This document shows positions 1 to 8,655 of a DNA stretch of 50,723 nt, in pieces. The translations under genes and the position numbers were made by a program. Source of the DNA: Actinomycetota bacterium (lineage in GTDB: Bacteria; Actinomycetota; CADDZG01; JAHWKV01); the NCBI GenBank assembly GCA_030447305.1, contig JAUJPC010000006.1, positions 166,688 to 217,410 of the forward strand, read 5' to 3'. The notes below the pieces were generated by a model that saw only the letters and a program-made list of their open reading frames with translations, was not told where the DNA came from and did no database searches. Each line of letters begins with the position of its first letter. Position 1 is the stretch's first letter.

Positions 1-1036
1 CGGCGTGAGTCTTCCGATGTAGGGCAGACCATCGGCCGGCAGGTAGTCGTGGGCGGACCACCGGAAAGCGGCTGCGGCCGGTCCGAAGTACCTATCAGCC
101 CAGCGCTCGAGAGCCTCGTACCTATGCGTCGGCTCATTCTGCCTTCCCACTTTGTGGCCTTCCCCGCCGACGATCACGTAATGCTGCTGCCCGTCGAAGT
201 AGGACCGGATGGACCGGGTGGGGTCGTCGGCGCTTAGGTACATTCCTCGGGGATGCAAATGTTGGTAGGAATCGCAATCCCTTAGCTGTGACTCGGAAAG
301 TTTGCGGCGAAGAAGCCGAAGGGGTCGACGAACGGCATCTGCGTCGCTTGCACCACATGGTCGGCCCGGATCCTGCCCTTTGGCGTATGGCGGTTGCGAG
401 GACGCCGTCGGAGTCGATCCCGAGTGCCGACGTCATCTCGAACAGCCGTCCGCCTTCTCTGGTAACCAGGTCGGCCAGGCCAAGGCAGTACTTGCGGGGA
501 TGAAACATCGCCTGGCCGTCGAAACGGACAGCGCCTGCTATTTCGTACGGAAGATCGGTTGCGGTGGCAAACGATGCTGGCAGGCCCAGGTGTTGCGCGA
601 CCTCGACCTCTCGCTCGATCTCGCCTACCAGCCTTTTATCCACCGCGTAGGTGTAAGCGGGCATTCGTTCCAGATCGCACTGAATGCCGCTTTGAGTCGT
701 CAGTTCGAAAACCTTTTTGATCGCAGCCTCGTTGGCTTCCCCGTACCGGCGGGCATCTTCCTCACCGTGGTCTCGTGCGATGGAGGCATAGGTCAGCCCG
801 TGCAGGGAGGTCAGCTTCGCCGTCGTATAACCGGTAGTGCTGGCCCCGATCCGATCGGCTTCAACCAACGCCACGGTTGACCTCTCTCGAACCAGCAGAA
901 GGGCAGTCGTCAGGCCGGTGATGCCGCCTCCGATAATGGCGACGTCAACGCTCAGGTCACCGGCAAGGGGCGGGTAAGACGTCTGACCACTCGTGGCCAT
1001 CCAGATTGACGGCCCGGTGTCTCTCAGGCTTCTCAT
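1..1036 (-). pseudogene. Broken FAD-dependent amine/amino-acid oxidoreductase (DAO family), runs off the left edge
   Basis: The N-terminal part reads well from ATG 1036: a Rossmann FAD-binding motif AIIGGGITGLTTALLL follows a short WMATSGQTSYPPL lead, as in DadA/glutamylputrescine-oxidase-like enzymes. Past about position 390 the homologous sequence (VVQATQMPFVDPFGFFAANF) continues in another frame, meets an in-frame TAA at 284-282 where a Tyr codon is expected, and resumes in a third frame (PRGMYLSADDPTRS, then GEGHKVGR) to the window edge. At least two frameshifts and one nonsense change make it a pseudogene unless the assembly is wrong here. A C-terminal Rieske domain, common in this subfamily, would lie outside the window. 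Confidence 0.75.
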
Positions 1037-1324
1037 TGCTGTGCTTGGCGACCCTTCCTGCCCGCGCACGCGATGCACAGTGAAGCCGTTATGGACGGAA
1101 ACACCCGCTCCTGCGGGTTGTAAATGGAAAGGCGGTGAAGCATCCAGGGTGGCTGCAAACCCGGTCCACGGAGACCGCCTGCTTTTGTAGGGAGCCTTCC
1201 GATTCGGTGACCCAGAAGCCCAGCCACAGCGCCTCCTAAAAACTTGATCGCTTAGTCTTAGATAATACGTAACTGTGGATCTCTAATCAACCGAATAGCA
1301 CCAACCATCCTACGCATTAGAACA

Positions 1325-1352
1325 TTGATGACGGAGAAAGCCGTCGTATAAT
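1325..1352 (+). promoter_or_regulatory. Sigma70-type promoter for the downstream regulator
   Basis: A TTGATG box (1325-1330) and a perfect TATAAT box (1347-1352) are 16 bp apart, about 34 bp before the GTG start at 1387. The surrounding 1240-1380 stretch is clearly more AT-rich than the genes on either side, as expected of a promoter region. No operator is evident. Confidence 0.6.
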
Positions 1353-1386
1353 CCAAAAATATGTTCCTTACGAAGGGAAGACGCAA

Positions 1387-2118
1387 GTGAACCTGTCTGA
1401 GGTTCGGCGAATTTCAGCTCTGGATGACGAATTGCGCCATAGGCTCTATCTGTTCACCAGAGCGGCTAGGAGGGCGGTCTCCAGGGAGGATGCGGCAGAG
1501 CACGCCGGCATCTCAACCAAGCTCGCCGCCTTTCACCTCGACAAGCTGGTTGATAGGGGGTTGTTGAAGACCTATTTCGCCCGTCCCGGAGGGCGTTCAG
1601 GGAGGGGAGCGGGCCGGACCGCCAAGTTCTATGAGCCCTCGGATGCACAGATCGACCTGTCCGTTCCACCCCGCCGGTATCGGTTCGTCGGCGAACTGTT
1701 GGTCAAAGCACTCAAAGATCAGGGGTCGGAGGAAACGCCCCAGCAGGCGGCCGACCGGGTGGCAGATAAGGCCGGCAGAGACTTGGCCGATACCTTTCGC
1801 CCCACTCTTTCTGGTGCTGCCAGATTGGGACCCGAACGAGCCCTAACCGCGGTGGGAAAGGTACTTCAGGACCATGGTTACGAGCCGTACCGACCGAATC
1901 CCCGCGAGGTGGCGCTCAAGAATTGCCCGTTTCACGAGCTGGCTCGTCAGGCGCCCGACCTGGTCTGTAGGATGAACCACTCCTTTTTGGAGGGATTGAC
2001 GAGGGGCCTCGGGAATGACTCCGTGCAGGTGTTGCTCGAACCATCTGAAGTCGAATGTTGCGTACGACTCCGCTTGCCCGAGCCGGCTCGTAGACCGAGC
2101 CGTACGGCGAAGGGGTGA
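1387..2118 (+). CDS. Winged-helix transcriptional regulator, SufR-like, with C-terminal cysteines
   Basis: 243 aa from a GTG start preceded by a GAAGGGAAG ribosome-binding site. Residues about 10-65 form a MarR/ArsR-type winged helix (VSREDAAEHAGISTKLAAFH, LDKLVDRGLL), followed by a basic linker rich in Gly and Arg (GGRSGRGAGR). The C-terminal half has Cys180, Cys194 and adjacent Cys224-Cys225. SufR-type repressors bind an Fe-S cluster through C-terminal cysteines, so iron-sulfur or redox sensing is possible, but the spacing here (C-x13-C-x29-CC) is not the classical one. It stands alone with its own promoter, between two decayed loci, so its target is unclear. Family is fairly sure; ligand is inference. 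Confidence 0.8.
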   Translation: MNLSEVRRISALDDELRHRLYLFTRAARRAVSREDAAEHAGISTKLAAFHLDKLVDRGLLKTYFARPGGRSGRGAGRTAKFYEPSDAQIDLSVPPRRYRFVGELLVKALKDQGSEETPQQAADRVADKAGRDLADTFRPTLSGAARLGPERALTAVGKVLQDHGYEPYRPNPREVALKNCPFHELARQAPDLVCRMNHSFLEGLTRGLGNDSVQVLLEPSEVECCVRLRLPEPARRPSRTAKG

Positions 2119-2504
2119 CGGCTTCAAACGAGGATCTGCCGAGATGAAGCTGACGGCAGAGCTGTGGGTGGAACGCCCGATCCATCCCCTTCGCCCACCA
2201 AGTGCACCAGCACTCGTTGCTGCTCATCTCGTCCGACCCAAAATGCCTCGTCCGCCGGAACTGATTCGACTCGTACGCCGTCGGCGACCGCTTCATCGCC
2301 GGCGTGCGCTGGGAGAGTGTCTGATTGCAAGGGAAATGCCGGATCCCCTCCCACGCTCAGGTCAGGTGGTGGGCTGCTGACTACAAAGGAAAGCGGCCGC
2401 ACGGCGACGCCCGTAACCGCAACCGTAATTTGCCCAGATCGAGTGGATAGCCGGCTGCGGGCCCATTGCAGAGCTCCGGCAAGAAAACCGACGGGAAGAT
2501 GTGA
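2119..2504. other. No supported gene; possible remnant on the minus strand
   Basis: No frame has a convincing gene. A short minus-strand stretch (about 2130-2290) reads VESVPADEAFWVGRDEQQR and resembles a beta-strand-rich motif of actinobacterial hypothetical proteins, but nothing around it supports an intact gene. Confidence 0.3.
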
Positions 2505-2753
2505 CGGTACTCTGTCCCGCTGGGTCACAAGTTTGGCGAGCTCAAAGCAGTAGGCACAACGGGAGATATGGTCTGGCGCAGATTCGATGCCGCACAAGCA
2601 GGTGCTGCCCCCGAGCAGGTCATCACTAGCGTGAACCAGGCAGTGGAGCGCGGCATGGCCACCGAGCCACAGCTTCTTACGGCCGCATCCAAACGCGGCA
2701 GCCGGGTCGAACGGCTCATCCGAGAGGCCCTCAGGCGGGAGATCGCAGGCTGA
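2505..2753 (+). pseudogene. Truncated AbiEi-like antitoxin (C-terminal part only)
   Basis: An open frame with no good start covers 82 codons; the first Met codon is at 2568. The C-terminal helices (VITSVNQAVERGMATEPQLL, SRVERLIREALRRE) resemble the end of AbiEi-type antitoxins. The N-terminal winged helix that binds DNA is missing, and a stop codon lies directly upstream (2502-2504). The stop TGA at 2751 overlaps the beginning of the AbiEii-like frame, the usual antitoxin-toxin coupling. If the antitoxin is really broken, the toxin should be inactive or silent. Identification rests mainly on position and the tail sequence. Confidence 0.5.
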
Positions 2754-3643
2754 GGTATCAATCCGCAGCTGCGTTCCGCCAGGCACTCGAGCAGCGGCTC
2801 CTCGCCCGATCGCGGGAGACCGGGTCCTCTTTGGTTCGACTGAGGAAGACCGTCGTCTTCGATCGCCTCCTGGCCCGCCTCGCCGTGGCCGCTCCCAACA
2901 GATGCGTGCTCAAGGGGGCCCTCGCACTCGACTTCCGGCTCGGGGATCGAACCCGGACCACCATGGACATGGACCTCGTGCGAAGCGACGCGGAGGAGTC
3001 GGCCACGGCCGACCTGATCGCGGCTCAGTCGCTCGATCTCGGCGACTTCTTCGTCTACGCGATCGAGAAGGCTGGCGGGGTCCCGGGAGACGAGGAAGGT
3101 GGATCAGTGCGCTACCGCGTCCGTGCAGAGCTGGCCGGTCGAGTCTTCGAGGAAGTGACGGTCGACATCGGCTTTTCCGATCCGCTTTGGTGGCAGCCTG
3201 AATCAATCAGTGGCCCGGATCTACTCACCTTTGCGGACATTCAACCTGTCGAGGTGCCGGCGCTTCCGCTGGAGCAGCATGTTGCTGAGAAGCTCCATGC
3301 GTATACGCGCAGCTATGGACAGGACCATCCCAGCAGCCGCGTCAAGGACCTCGTCGATCTCGTGCTGATCAAGCGGTACCTTCCGCTCAATGCTGAGCGT
3401 CTTCATGCGGCGCTTGTGGGCACGTTCGAGGGCCGGCGCCTGCATTCAGTGCCGGCGCGGCTCCCTCATCCTCCCAAAGAATGGGCGGTCCCATACCGGA
3501 AGCTCGCTCGCGAGGTCGGCATCGACCCGGAACTGCCTTTAGGTCACGCCGAGGCCGTGGCCCTCCTCGAACCGGTACTCGGGGGCCTGGCTTCAGGCCA
3601 TTGGGATCCCGAGCGAGGTGCCTGGGTCACGCCTCAACCTTAG
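2750..3643 (+). CDS. AbiEii/AbiGii-type nucleotidyltransferase toxin
   Basis: The nucleotidyltransferase core is clear: LKGALALDFRLGDRTRTTMD carries the G-[AS] and D-x-D elements of the polymerase-beta fold (TTMDMDL), and VAEKLHAYTR with RVKDLVDLVLI is the typical AbiEii second half. Family members act as toxins that modify tRNA or nucleotides and can protect against phage. Homology runs 26 residues upstream of TTG 2831 (RYQSAAAFRQALEQRLLARS), to a CTG at 2750-2752 that overlaps the antitoxin stop; there is no ATG, GTG or TTG in that stretch, so the original start may have mutated. The 297-aa length given assumes CTG; a TTG start at 2831 would give 270 aa. Confidence 0.75.
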   Translation: MRYQSAAAFRQALEQRLLARSRETGSSLVRLRKTVVFDRLLARLAVAAPNRCVLKGALALDFRLGDRTRTTMDMDLVRSDAEESATADLIAAQSLDLGDFFVYAIEKAGGVPGDEEGGSVRYRVRAELAGRVFEEVTVDIGFSDPLWWQPESISGPDLLTFADIQPVEVPALPLEQHVAEKLHAYTRSYGQDHPSSRVKDLVDLVLIKRYLPLNAERLHAALVGTFEGRRLHSVPARLPHPPKEWAVPYRKLAREVGIDPELPLGHAEAVALLEPVLGGLASGHWDPERGAWVTPQP

Positions 3644-4024
3644 GCAACGAAGTAGCTGAGGCGGCCAATTTATTCGAGGCACCGGAACGCTGCCAAATTC
3701 CTGGGAAGATGGGGGGCCATCGCCAGAGAGCTCCATCGACCAATGGTCCCGCCTTAACCAATTACGAGGTATCGTGGCCGGTAGGAATCTGTCCAGCGAC
3801 AAGGATCTTCGGACCAACCTGCCATTCCTGAACTCGAAAAGTACCGCGGCGGTCGAGCCAGTGGCAGCGACACTGACGATGAGCATTAGCGGACGCTGGG
3901 CACGAGCTTCATGTGACGAAGCAATCGTTTCGGCAGCGGTGAGGTCAAGGCGGCTCGGCTTCAATCTGCCTGCCGGATGTGAATGCCAATCGCCGAGGTA
4001 CTCGATGCTTCCACCGCTCCGCAA
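3593..4024 (-). pseudogene. JAB/MPN (JAMM) metalloprotease domain fragment
   Basis: The sequence GDWHSHPAGRLKPSRLDL is a complete JAMM zinc motif (H-S-H-x7-S-x2-D). Bacterial JAB proteins of this size are stand-alone isopeptidases found in ubiquitin-like, CBASS-type and metabolic loci. The frame begins without a good start (TTG 4024) and the upstream residues, which should carry the catalytic Glu, run into a stop about 40 nt further up. The gene is therefore probably 5' truncated or frameshifted. The tail overlaps the end of the AbiEii gene on the other strand by about 50 nt. Confidence 0.55.
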
Positions 4025-4930
4025 CCAAGCGTCTGCTACGGCGACCTCTTGCCATTTTTAATCTGGCTCAAACCAGGTTCGCTCGTGACGAGCTCTAGGG
4101 CCTGGTCCGACGACCTCTGTGATCAGAACTGAGCGCTACTCCGCCTACCAAGAAGTATTCCCCCCGTCTCAACTGGATATCGCTTGATTGCCTCCGCCGC
4201 AAGACAAGCAAAAGATCGTTGCCCAATTAGAACCTTCAGTCGGCGTGTAAGGGGCATGCAGGGTGCACTGGCAGCGATTGGGATTCGCACCTTACGGGGT
4301 CATACAACGAACCATCCCTGCGTCGTAAGAAAAGTACGTGAATGTCGTTTCTATAGCAAGGATAGCCACCATCAATCCCTCTGGTGAGCTCGCCGAATGC
4401 CATTCGCGATGCGTGATCCGTAAGAGGAAGGAGGTCTGGTGCAGATCCGGTGAAAGTTGGATCGGCGCATCCTCTTGGCTGCACGGACGTCATACCAGCA
4501 GGCTCGGGAAGCGAAATCGTCCCGAAGTCTGCGCTGAGGGCCAATTCGAGGCAATGGAAACAGCACTATCCTCGCCACAACTCCGCCGACGCCCTCGATG
4601 CTCCGCCTTCTGTGAGCGAGACCTTTGTCGACGTCCGATCTGCTATCGCTGCCTGCGGATCCAGCTGGGGCAGTCGATGGCACTTCCGCACCTCCACGGA
4701 GGGTAAGCCTCGCGCCGGGAGGCTACTTGAGTAGACGAGCCGGTAGGTCTGCGAGGCTGCGGAGCTCAGCCGGCAGACCCAGACAACCTCGGGAAGGATC
4801 GTTTCCCGAGCGGTGGGTTGTGCGTTTAACCTTCTCAACACGGTGGCCCTGGTCCCTTCCACCACAAGGGGTTAGGACCACCATCGTTTCGAACCCGGAC
4901 CCGAATCGCGAGCATTGTGTGCCGGGTTTT
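4025..4930. other. About 900 bp without a recognisable gene
   Basis: Several ORFs of 60-140 codons exist on both strands but none has a good ribosome-binding site, recognisable motifs or coding-like composition. A segment at 4430-4520 vaguely recalls a cobalamin-riboswitch core but lacks the conserved B12 box. Nothing is called here. Confidence 0.5.
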
Positions 4931-5152
4931 TCAGGGGGAAGCAGCAGGTTCGGCTGCCGCCATTCCGTTCCTAACCAGTTGCTTGAAGAGACCGGCGTCG
5001 ACGCCGTCCCCCACAACTTCGACCAGAGTGCCCTCACCCTCTAGGTGGGTGTACCGGACTACGTCGCCCAGGTCGGCTGCCAGCTCGGCTTTGACGTGGC
5101 CGATCGCAACGTCGCAAACCTTGACTTTCCTATCCCCGTTGAATGTGCACAT
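4931..5152 (-). CDS. Small conserved-looking protein of unknown function (73 aa)
   Basis: ATG 5152 is preceded at good spacing by AAAGGAG. The product begins MCTFNGDRKVKVCDVAIGHV and continues with mixed beta/alpha character (GDVVRYTHLEGEGTLVEVVG). Cys2 and Cys13 are near the N-terminus. I do not recognise the family; the MC start recalls the small nickel protein CooT, but the rest does not match. It is divergent from the AIR-synthase-like gene, with a shared 76-bp intergenic region, so it probably belongs to the nitrogen cluster. Confidence 0.55.
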   Translation of the reverse strand: MCTFNGDRKVKVCDVAIGHVKAELAADLGDVVRYTHLEGEGTLVEVVGDGVDAGLFKQLVRNGMAAAEPAASP

Positions 5153-5228
5153 GTCCGAATCTCCTTTCAATGACCGGCCATCCCATGGTTCAGATCGACT
5201 CTGCCGTGGGATGCGAGGATGAGCTGTG

Positions 5229-6275
5229 ATGAACGACTCCGCCTTGAGCGAGGTAATCGCCAGATTCCGTACCTCGGCCGCACTTCGTAGCAAAGCCTCG
5301 ATCGGCCTCGTCACCGAGATCTTCGGCAAAACCGACTGGGTGCACGGGCCGGGCGACGACGCGGCGGTCGTCGAGTGCGGCGAGGAACACATCCTGGTGG
5401 CCGGGGAAGCGATCTGGCCTCCGCTGGTCGAGGCGGACCCCTTCGGTGCAGGGGTGGCATCGGTGGTCGCTAACGTCAATGACGTCGCTGCGATGGGGGG
5501 TAGGGGCCTCGCTCTGGTCGACCATGTGGTGGCTCGGGAGGAAGCGGCCCGAAAGGTGCTCGAAGGGATTCGGTTCGCCGCCGGCATCTATCGACTGCCC
5601 GTGGTGGGCGGGCATCTCACGATCTGGGACGGAACCCCCTCGGTCTCCGCATCCATCGTGGGCCGGGCTGTCCGACCTCTCTCGTCGATCAACGTAGCCC
5701 CCGGCCAGGAGTGCCTTCTGGCGTTCTGCCTTCAGGGCAGAATGCGCAAAGATTTCCCGATCTTCTCGTCGATCAGGGATCGGGGCGCCGAGCTGGCGGG
5801 TGACATCGGGCTGCTGCCCGGCCTGGCTGAGGCAGGGCTTCTCAGTGGGGCCAAGGATGTGAGCATGGCGGGCACCCTGGGATCGATGGCAATGCTGCTC
5901 GAGCCTTCGGGCTGCGGCGCCCTGGTGGACCTTGCAGCCGTTCCCAGGCCCCATCGCGTTTCCCTTGCCAGCTGGATGTCCGTCTTCCCAACATACGGAT
6001 TCCTTCTGACGGCGCCCGAGGCAGCGGTGGCGGCCGTCCGTGCGAAGTTCCGGGCACGGGGTCTGGCCTGTGAGCGGATCGGCTCCGTCGATGACACCGG
6101 CCGACTGCGGGTGCATCTCGCCGGGGAGGAGTCCGAGCTCCTCGATCTGAGCACGCAAACCGTAACCGGCCTTACTGCCTCTGGTCCGGAGTCTGAAGCG
6201 GGATGGTCATCTTCTGATGGAGATGGCCCTGGAACTGCACGAGATCCCCTTCCGGACGCCAGCCCAGGAACCTGA
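5229..6275 (+). CDS. AIR-synthase-like (PurM/ThiL fold) protein of the Nit1C cluster, Sll0787-like
   Basis: 348 aa. The N-terminal half has the PurM/ThiL ATP-binding elements GPGDDAAVVE (about residues 38-47) and VVANVNDVAAMGG; the C-terminal half carries GDIGLLPGLAEAG and the Gly-rich SMAGTLGSMAMLLE. Proteins of this type occur in the Nit1C nitrogen gene cluster of cyanobacteria, mycobacteria and others; their reaction is not known to me, but the fold implies ATP-dependent phosphorylation or amide/amidine chemistry. GTG 5226 is an alternative start. The gene is convergent with the GNAT gene and their 3' ends overlap by 104 nt, so the last 35 residues (Ser/Gly/Asp-rich) may be an overrun caused by loss of an earlier stop. 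Confidence 0.8.
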   Translation: MNDSALSEVIARFRTSAALRSKASIGLVTEIFGKTDWVHGPGDDAAVVECGEEHILVAGEAIWPPLVEADPFGAGVASVVANVNDVAAMGGRGLALVDHVVAREEAARKVLEGIRFAAGIYRLPVVGGHLTIWDGTPSVSASIVGRAVRPLSSINVAPGQECLLAFCLQGRMRKDFPIFSSIRDRGAELAGDIGLLPGLAEAGLLSGAKDVSMAGTLGSMAMLLEPSGCGALVDLAAVPRPHRVSLASWMSVFPTYGFLLTAPEAAVAAVRAKFRARGLACERIGSVDDTGRLRVHLAGEESELLDLSTQTVTGLTASGPESEAGWSSSDGDGPGTARDPLPDASPGT

Positions 6276-6699
6276 AGAAAACGACGTTCTGAGGCTGTAC
6301 GTGGGCGATCATGACGTCGCCAGCGCGCTCACCGGCCGTCTTCACCGCAAACCTCACGAGCTTGGCCCCCATCAACTGACGGAACTCAGGAAGCACGGCC
6401 AGCCGGTCGCCCTTCCACAGGCCAGGCTCCTCCAACGGGTACAGCCTTACCGCTCCTCCGGCAACGGGGCCGTAGAGGCCGAGGACGTGGAGGGTACGGG
6501 GATCGTCGTCGTGGTCGTCCCGGTCGCTTTCCTCGAAGAACTTCTGTTCGCCGACGAATATCTGGTCCCGTATCTGCATATGTATCGCCAGCTCCTCGGG
6601 ATTGGAGGCGATTCGGCACCTGAGCGGCAGGCCGTCCTTTACTGACGGCAGAGCCTCAGCGGACCTGGAGAATGGGGAGATTACGACGGGAGGAACCAT
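6172..6699 (-). CDS. GNAT-family N-acetyltransferase, MSMEG_0567/Sll0786-like
   Basis: 175 aa from ATG 6699; ATG 6765 is an alternative. The sequence EELAIHMQIRDQIFVGEQ, then GGAVRLYPLEEPGLWKGDRL and GAKLVRFAVKTAGERAG, follows the GNAT order of strands and the acetyl-CoA loop seen in the nitrogen-starvation N-acetyltransferases that accompany Nit1 clusters. It overlaps the end of the radical-SAM gene upstream by 44 nt, so the two are probably translationally coupled. Its acyl acceptor is unknown. It ends at TAA 6174-6172 inside the convergent AIR-synthase-like gene. Confidence 0.8.
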   Translation of the reverse strand: MVPPVVISPFSRSAEALPSVKDGLPLRCRIASNPEELAIHMQIRDQIFVGEQKFFEESDRDDHDDDPRTLHVLGLYGPVAGGAVRLYPLEEPGLWKGDRLAVLPEFRQLMGAKLVRFAVKTAGERAGDVMIAHVQPQNVVFFRFLGWRPEGDLVQFQGHLHQKMTIPLQTPDQRQ

Positions 6700-7810
6700 C
6701 GGCCTCACGTTCAAAGGCGCCCATCGCCGAGCAGGCGTTACAGCGGGCGCATCCGGCTTTGACATTCGACGAAGTTAATCCGTTCGCGACGAGGTGCGGC
6801 ACCACCTGGCGGTACATCGACTCCACATACGCCGGCGGTGGAGGGAGGATGTCCTCCATGATGCTTCCCGGAATCGGGCGAATGGGGACTATAAAGGGGT
6901 ATACGCCCATGTCGATTGCCCGCCGGCATCCGTCGGCAGTGAGCTCGGGGTCCTCCCCCATCCCCAGGATCACGTAGGTCGAGACCTGCCCTTCGCCGAA
7001 CACCTTCACCGCCCGTTCCCAGGCGTTGAAGTACGCCTCGATGCCTCGCTTGGCCTTGCCGGGAGCCACTCGGGCGAAGACGTAGGGATCGAACGACTCG
7101 ACGTGCATTCCGACCGAGTCGACGCCCATGTCCTTTACCTGCTCCAGCACCGAAAGATCGTCGGGGGGTTCAAACTGGCCCTGCACCGGGAGCCCGCTCG
7201 ATTGCTTGATCGCCTGCGCGCACTTGGCCAGGTACACCGCTCCCTTGTCACGGGCGTTGGTGGTCCCCGTGGTGAGGGTGACGTCGACCGCACCGTCGAG
7301 GTCTCGAGCTGCTTTTGCGACTTCGGCAAGCTGCCGGGGTTTTTTTACGGGAATGGTCCGGCCCGCATCGAGAGAGAGTTCAATGCCGCAGAAATGACAC
7401 TGGCGCTCGTTGCCCCAGTAGACGCAGGTCTGGATCACCGTGCTGGCAAGCGAGTCGAGGTGAAGCAGGGCGATCTTCCAGTACGGGATTCCGTCGGAGG
7501 TGGTGAGCGAGTAACTTTTGGGAGGGGGAGGGACCGTGGCCGCAGCCAGCCTTTGGCCGTCGCGGTAGAGCTGCCATCCGGAGTCCTCATGTCGCAGGAG
7601 GAAAGGAGAAGTCAGGACGAATTCGGCCCCGAACGGGAACGTCACCGGAATGCCCTCGACCCACATCATCCCGGCGTCGGAGGGGCCGGCTCCGCCGGTT
7701 CTGGCTCCTATGGGGTCCTCGACCTGGACGCCGTACCGCTGGAGCTCGACAAGAAGCCGCCCAAGGTCGGGCTTCATGTTTACAGCGCCGCCGTCACCAT
7801 TTGTGCCCAT
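6656..7810 (-). CDS. Radical SAM enzyme, MSMEG_0568-like
   Basis: 384 aa; ATG 7810 has a TGGAGGAG ribosome-binding site 5 nt away. Cys129, Cys138 and Cys141 (CVYWGNERQCHFC) form a radical-SAM cluster site with the unusual C-x8-C-x2-C spacing. A second cysteine group, Cys354-x2-Cys357-x2-Cys360 (KAGCARCNAC), could hold an auxiliary cluster. Related proteins are constant members of Nit1C clusters and resemble biotin-synthase/lipoyl-synthase-type TIM barrels. The substrate is unknown; in Nit1C it is presumed to act on a nitrile- or cyanide-related metabolite. It lies between the 222-aa unknown gene and the GNAT gene in the same minus-strand run. Confidence 0.85.
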   Translation of the reverse strand: MGTNGDGGAVNMKPDLGRLLVELQRYGVQVEDPIGARTGGAGPSDAGMMWVEGIPVTFPFGAEFVLTSPFLLRHEDSGWQLYRDGQRLAAATVPPPPKSYSLTTSDGIPYWKIALLHLDSLASTVIQTCVYWGNERQCHFCGIELSLDAGRTIPVKKPRQLAEVAKAARDLDGAVDVTLTTGTTNARDKGAVYLAKCAQAIKQSSGLPVQGQFEPPDDLSVLEQVKDMGVDSVGMHVESFDPYVFARVAPGKAKRGIEAYFNAWERAVKVFGEGQVSTYVILGMGEDPELTADGCRRAIDMGVYPFIVPIRPIPGSIMEDILPPPPAYVESMYRQVVPHLVANGLTSSNVKAGCARCNACSAMGAFEREADGSSRRNLPILQVR

Positions 7811-7955
7811 ACAGCTCCTCCAGATTTGGTTCGAGGATTCGCCGCCCGAGCTCCGAGTTGATCAAACTTCGCCGTGTGTTCCGCTTCCCGTCCCTAGGCG
7901 CCGGCGCTCACTTTAGGAAACGTTTGTATCCGAAACGACATCATCCGTCCATTTC

Positions 7956-8624
7956 TCATTCGGTGTCAAAGCCTTTAGGCGCATCGTAACGAGCTTTTAA
8001 TTCAACTACAGCTACCTGCCACAGGCCGTACTCGTGGAAGGTCTGCCGGCCGACGATGGGCTCGCCGGTGAGCCACTGTCCGGTCTGGGGATTGAGCTGT
8101 ACCACCTCAACTCCATACTCCACTCCGTCGCCCTGGGGGTCGAGGCTCTCCTCCACCCAAAGGTGGAGGCCGGTGCCATCCGGAAGGTGCATCTGGATGC
8201 TTCGCCAGGGCGGAAACGGAACTTGAAGCCAGGGCCGCGCCTCCTCGAGCACGACCCACTCGTCACCTCGAGCCCTGGCTTCGTCCACCCTCCGCCGAAC
8301 CTCCTCGCGGCGGATCTCGGCAACGACCTCCCGGTGCCGCAGGCAGAACGCCGCCCCCATCGCCAGATCGAGGTCCAGACCCTCGATCGACAGGCTGCGG
8401 GTTCGGGCAGCTCCAGCCGCGATATCTGTTCCCTCGTCGTAGGCATCGACCAAGGCTTCTAGACTTCGGATCGACCCCAGCTCGTCACATACCGCGCGCA
8501 CCAATGCGACGTACCGTTCGTAACCCTCCGGCCACGCCATGACGGCCGGATAGAGTCGCTGCTCCGCCGCACGCCACCGGCGGACCGCCTCTTGCTCCGT
8601 TGGCTTTGAAGTGTTGCTCGACAC
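7956..8624 (-). CDS. Hypothetical protein (222 aa) inside the Nit1C-like operon
   Basis: The frame starts at GTG 8624, 31 nt after the Sll0783-like gene, and ends 145 nt before the radical-SAM gene. The protein has a helical N-terminal half rich in Arg and Glu (MAWPEGYERYVALVRAVCDE; AEIRREEVRRRVDEARARGD) and a beta-rich C-terminal half with many Trp and Gln (RPWLQVPFPPWRSIQ, TGLHLWVEESLDP). I do not recognise a family and it is not one of the standard Nit1C members I know. No signal peptide or membrane segment is seen. Its position suggests a role in the same pathway. Confidence 0.65.
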   Translation of the reverse strand: MSSNTSKPTEQEAVRRWRAAEQRLYPAVMAWPEGYERYVALVRAVCDELGSIRSLEALVDAYDEGTDIAAGAARTRSLSIEGLDLDLAMGAAFCLRHREVVAEIRREEVRRRVDEARARGDEWVVLEEARPWLQVPFPPWRSIQMHLPDGTGLHLWVEESLDPQGDGVEYGVEVVQLNPQTGQWLTGEPIVGRQTFHEYGLWQVAVVELKARYDAPKGFDTE

Positions 8625-8655
8625 CAGTCGGCGTTCTTGCCGAAAAAACCCGCTT

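Noticed and set aside
4430-4520. Cobalamin-riboswitch-like stretch (GGTGCAGATCCGG and later AGCAGGCT)
   Set aside because: The conserved B12 box and the GCCACTG element are missing and no cobalt or B12 gene follows on this strand; resemblance is too loose.
4810-4930. tRNA-like TTCGAACCCGG segment
   Set aside because: No cloverleaf can be built around it; anticodon and acceptor arms are absent.
5190-6158. 322-codon minus-strand ORF
   Set aside because: Antisense shadow of the AIR-synthase-like gene; Arg/His/Pro-rich with no motif.
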